A stretch of DNA of 25,249 bases from CAZPZZ01 sp964591245 (GTDB lineage: Bacteria; Acidobacteriota; Vicinamibacteria; Vicinamibacterales; UBA8438), in NCBI GenBank assembly GCA_964591245.1, contig CAZPZZ010000051.1:1-25249 (forward strand), in the 5' to 3' direction. This document shows, in pieces, positions 22,403 to 25,249 of the stretch; positions within the stretch are counted from its first letter, which is position 1, and every line of letters starts with the position of its first letter. The notes under the pieces were generated by a model, which was not told where the DNA came from, did no database searches, and saw only the letters and a list, made by a program, of their open reading frames with translations. Made by a program: the position numbers and the translations under genes.

Positions 22403-23922
22403 GGGTGCACGGTCAACGGGACGCAGCGGGAAGCGGGTGTTTCTTGGGGCGTGAGCCGCGCAGGGCTCGCGCTGGCTTGTTGGGGCTTGTTGTGTGGGTG
22501 CTGGTCCTGACCGGCGTGGCGAGTGCTCAGGAGCCGGTTGATTGGCCGCGGGAGAGCCCGCCGCCACCGCTGCCGGCGCGACAGGCCGCCTTCCTCCCGT
22601 ATGAGGTTCGCACGTTGGACAACGGGCTGCAGGTAGTCGTTGTGATGCACCACGAGCAGCCGGCCGTGAATTTGCGGTTGATGGTGGGAGTAGGCGCGGC
22701 CGTTGATCCCATCGGCAAGAAAGGCGTTGCGTCGCTTACGGGCCAGCTACTCGATCAAGGTACGACGACGCGGACGGCCAGTGAGATTGCCGAAAGTATC
22801 GACACGGTGGGTGGCCTGCTCAGTGTTGGCGCGGGTAGCGATTTGAGCTTCGTCAACGCGCTTGTGATGACGGACAGCTTCGAGTTCGGAGTCGAGCTTG
22901 TCGGGGACATTGCGCGAAATCCATCTTTTGCACCCGAGGAGATCGAGCGCCAGCGGCAGCAAGTATTTTCGGGGTTTCAGGTTAGTTACGACGACCCTGC
23001 GTACCTGGCTGGTGTCGTCTTCGGTCGGTTGGTATACGGAGACCATCCGTATGGACTGCCGGCAACAGGGACCCCGGAATCGGTCCGGGCCATCTCGCGC
23101 GCAGATCTTCGTGCGTTTCACGGGACGCACTATGCGCCAAATAATGCTCTTCTCGCGATTGTGGGAGACATCGAGGCTTCGGCGGCGTTTACGGCTGCCG
23201 AGCGGGTGTTTGGGGATTGGCAGCGCAAGGCGTTGCCGCCGACGACTATGGTTGAGGTTCCAGAGCCGACTCACCGTGTGGTGGTGATCGACAAGCCGGG
23301 CTCGCTCCAGACGGCAATCAGGGCCGGACATGCAGCCCTGCCTCGCACGAGCCCGGACTACCTGGCGTTTGACGTGGCGATCAAGATCCTGGGCGGTGAG
23401 GGAGGTAATCGACTTGGGAGTGTACTGCGCACCGAACGCTCATTGACGTACGCGGCATCTGCCGACATCGCCAGTCGGCGGTTCGGTGGCGATTTCATGG
23501 GGGAAACCGATACCCGGTCGGATGCGACAGCCGAGGTGCTGCGGCTGATGGTAGAAGAAGTGGCACGGCTGCGACGAGAGCGGGTCAGCAGACGGGAGCT
23601 TGAAAACGCGCAAGCCTATCTGGCCGGGAGCTTTCCGCTGACCGTAGAGACTCCCAATGCGATTGCGGCTCAGGTGCTTGAAGCACTGTTGTATGGGCTA
23701 GATCTGGATGACCTGCCGAAATATCCAGAGCGAATCAATGCGTTCTCTGTCGAGGATATCCGTCGAGTGTCACGACGGTATTTGCAACCTGATCGTCTAT
23801 CGATCGTGCTCGTGGGAGAGGCACGCGCGTTTCTCGACGACCTGCCTGGGGTTGGTTTCGACGAGGTAGAGGTTTTGTCGGTGGACCAATTGGATCTCTC
23901 GACTCTAGAACTGACGCGCTGA
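22399..23922 (+). CDS. M16 family peptidase-like protein, non-catalytic partner
   Basis: A second M16B protein of 507 aa, with an export signal (about residues 21-44, hydrophobic GLLGLVVWVLVLTGVASA, then QEP). The place of the zinc motif reads S112-L-T-G-Q116 within GVASLTGQLLDQG, so all three HxxEH residues are lost and it cannot bind zinc normally. The C-terminal half keeps LRTERSLTYAASADI, matching the R/Y-pair motif used for substrate binding by the non-catalytic subunit of heterodimeric M16B proteases. It begins with GTG inside the previous stop codon (GTGA overlap), preceded by a G-rich GGGGGGGA site, so the two proteins should be made in equal amounts. Together they look like a complementary heterodimer, as in PqqF/PqqG-type and mitochondrial processing peptidase-type pairs. 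Confidence 0.9.
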   Translation: MRVHGQRDAAGSGCFLGREPRRARAGLLGLVVWVLVLTGVASAQEPVDWPRESPPPPLPARQAAFLPYEVRTLDNGLQVVVVMHHEQPAVNLRLMVGVGAAVDPIGKKGVASLTGQLLDQGTTTRTASEIAESIDTVGGLLSVGAGSDLSFVNALVMTDSFEFGVELVGDIARNPSFAPEEIERQRQQVFSGFQVSYDDPAYLAGVVFGRLVYGDHPYGLPATGTPESVRAISRADLRAFHGTHYAPNNALLAIVGDIEASAAFTAAERVFGDWQRKALPPTTMVEVPEPTHRVVVIDKPGSLQTAIRAGHAALPRTSPDYLAFDVAIKILGGEGGNRLGSVLRTERSLTYAASADIASRRFGGDFMGETDTRSDATAEVLRLMVEEVARLRRERVSRRELENAQAYLAGSFPLTVETPNAIAAQVLEALLYGLDLDDLPKYPERINAFSVEDIRRVSRRYLQPDRLSIVLVGEARAFLDDLPGVGFDEVEVLSVDQLDLSTLELTR

Positions 23923-23979
23923 CCGCGAATCACGACACCCTGACGTCTGTTTCGGTCCCGCCTTATCGTTCTGTTGGTT

Positions 23980-25134
23980 GTGACCAAGATCATGCTCTCG
24001 TGTGGTGAGCCGTCAGGGGACCTGTATGCCGGCGCACTGACCAAGGAGTTGCGTCAGCTCGAATCTGGCGTAGACGTGTTTGGCCTGGGTGGCGGCCACC
24101 TGGCCGAGGCTGGCGGCCGGTTGACGGTGGACTATGCGGGGCTGGCCGCTACCGGGTTCACCGAGGCGCTCTCGGTACTGCCTCGTACACTGAACGCGTA
24201 TCGTCAGCTTGTCACAGCGGCGCGCGCCGAACGGCCTGACGTCTTCGTCGCCATCGATTTTCCCGAAGTCAACTTTCGTCTTGGCGCGGCTCTCAAGAAG
24301 CTGGGCATCCCGACTGTGTATTACATCTGTCCTCAAGTTTGGGCGTGGCGCCGTGGGCGCCTGGGAAAGATGAAAGAGTTCGTCACCCGGGCATTGGTCA
24401 TCTTCCCGTTTGAAGAGGCGCTCTACCGCAACTGTGACATTCCCGTGCGCTTTGTGGGGCATCCGCTTCTCGATCTTGTGGCTGTTGGCCCGGGGCGAGA
24501 GGCGTTTCGTCGTGAGCATGGGCTGGATCCGGTCGCACCAGTGGTTGCGTTGCTGCCAGGGAGTCGCGCGAACGAACTGCGGTTGATCTTGCCGGACCTG
24601 GTACAGGCGGCTCGCCGCATGGTTCGCGACATCCCAGCTGTGCAGTTCTTGGTGGCGCGTGCCCCAAATCTTCCTGATGAACTCTTCGGTCCTATCCGTA
24701 TGTTGGCGCGTGAAACCGCGTGTCAGGTTCGGCTAGTGTCGTCGCGGACGGATGACGTTCTCGATGCGTCGGATGTCGTGCTCACGGCGTCCGGAACGGC
24801 GACCATCCAGACTGCGATCCACGAGCGGCCGATGGTAGTCGTCTACCGATTGGCGCCGTTGACGTATTTCCTCTGTCGTCGCTTTGTCCAGGTTGACGCT
24901 TTCGGCATGGTGAATTTGGTGGCCGAACGGAAGGTGGTGCCGGAGTTGTTACAAGACGAGTTTACTCCAGAGGCCGTGGCTCGCGTGGCGACCCGTTTTC
25001 TCACGGATCCGGAACATGCGGCTTCTACGAGAGCGAATCTCCGTACGGTACGCGATGCGTTGGGGGGCGTGGGAGCCAGTCGGCGCGCGGCGACGCACAT
25101 ACTGGATGTTGCACGCTCCCGTTTGGGTGCCTAG
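23980..25134 (+). CDS. lpxB: Lipid-A-disaccharide synthase LpxB
   Basis: LpxB (glycosyltransferase family 19) condenses 2,3-diacylglucosamine-1-phosphate with UDP-2,3-diacylglucosamine to form the lipid A disaccharide at the inner face of the cytoplasmic membrane. Family strings include SCGEPSGDLYAGALTKEL at the N-terminus, DVFVAIDFPEVNFRLG, YYICPQVWAWRRGRLGKM, FVGHPLLD, LLPGSRANEL, LTASGTATIQTAI and PMVVVYRLAPLTYF. The length (384 aa) is normal and it is complete. I chose GTG 23980, directly before TKIMLSCGEPSGD; TTG 23974 would add two residues. It follows the M16 pair after 57 bp, perhaps in the same transcript. With lpxD 4 kb upstream it shows that the cell makes lipid A, though lpxA and fabZ are not in the window. 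Confidence 0.96.
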   Translation: MTKIMLSCGEPSGDLYAGALTKELRQLESGVDVFGLGGGHLAEAGGRLTVDYAGLAATGFTEALSVLPRTLNAYRQLVTAARAERPDVFVAIDFPEVNFRLGAALKKLGIPTVYYICPQVWAWRRGRLGKMKEFVTRALVIFPFEEALYRNCDIPVRFVGHPLLDLVAVGPGREAFRREHGLDPVAPVVALLPGSRANELRLILPDLVQAARRMVRDIPAVQFLVARAPNLPDELFGPIRMLARETACQVRLVSSRTDDVLDASDVVLTASGTATIQTAIHERPMVVVYRLAPLTYFLCRRFVQVDAFGMVNLVAERKVVPELLQDEFTPEAVARVATRFLTDPEHAASTRANLRTVRDALGGVGASRRAATHILDVARSRLGA

Positions 25135-25249
25135 CGCCGTTTGCGATTTTGTTATCATCGAGTAATCTTCCCAGCTTGTACGTATTGGTTTTGAGGTCAT
25201 GGCAGGGTTTTGTGTTTCCCAGTTGCTCTGTATGAATGTCGCAATGTTG

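Noticed and set aside
25199..25249. Possible start of another gene at the right edge
   Set aside because: ATG 25199 stays open for 17 codons to the window end with a nearby GAGG, but the spacing is too short and there is too little sequence to support a gene.
1..25249. CRISPR array, insertion sequence, prophage or defence system
   Set aside because: No regular direct repeats with spacers, no transposase or integrase signatures, and no phage structural or defence genes; nearly all coding sequence is metabolic, respiratory or envelope-related.

Overview
The window looks like a chromosomal segment from a Gram-negative, aerobically respiring bacterium. It carries two lipid A genes (lpxD, lpxB), many exported proteins and a complete six-gene alternative complex III (ACIII) operon. 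GC-rich coding sequence, frequent GTG/TTG starts, ACIII, a PQQ cluster, paired M16 peptidases and a carboxypeptidase-regulatory/propeller cytochrome together suggest an Acidobacteriota-like lineage, possibly Vicinamibacteria. That placement is an inference from gene content only. A run of exactly 100 N inside actB indicates a scaffolded draft or metagenome assembly.

Left part (1-5301). A MATE exporter gene is interrupted by one in-frame amber codon beside a nine-G run. Next comes a complete PQQ biosynthesis set in an unusual layout: a 24-codon pqqA with its own promoter and terminator on the plus strand, pqqB-pqqC on the minus strand, and pqqD-pqqE on the plus strand. pqqB and pqqD diverge from a 78-bp region containing a small inverted repeat. 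No pqqF-type protease is adjacent and no PQQ-dependent dehydrogenase is in the window.

Middle left (5356-7874, minus strand). A CmoB-like methyltransferase is followed by a beta-hydroxyacid dehydrogenase and the A subunit of a 3-oxoacid CoA-transferase. The catalytic B subunit is absent.

Middle (8110-15454, minus strand). actA-B-C-D-E-F encode ACIII, the quinol:electron-acceptor oxidoreductase that replaces cytochrome bc1. Genes are packed tightly, with overlaps or gaps of only a few bases in most places. Divergent from it, across a 337-bp intergenic region with a good sigma70-like promoter, is a single-gene unit (15792-17990). It encodes a secreted protein that joins a carboxypeptidase-regulatory-like domain, one c-type haem site and a lyase-like beta-propeller, and it ends at a strong intrinsic terminator. 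This is the least understood large protein here.

Right part (18251-25134, plus strand). An envelope block: a membrane protein resembling mitochondrial K+/H+ exchange-related proteins, lpxD, a predicted outer-membrane beta-barrel protein, two overlapping M16 peptidase-family genes and lpxB. One M16 protein has the zinc site and the other has lost it but keeps an R/Y-type motif, as in heterodimeric M16B proteases. Several genes here and pqqD have a -10-like hexamer 6-8 nt before the start codon and no clear Shine-Dalgarno site, which suggests leaderless transcripts.
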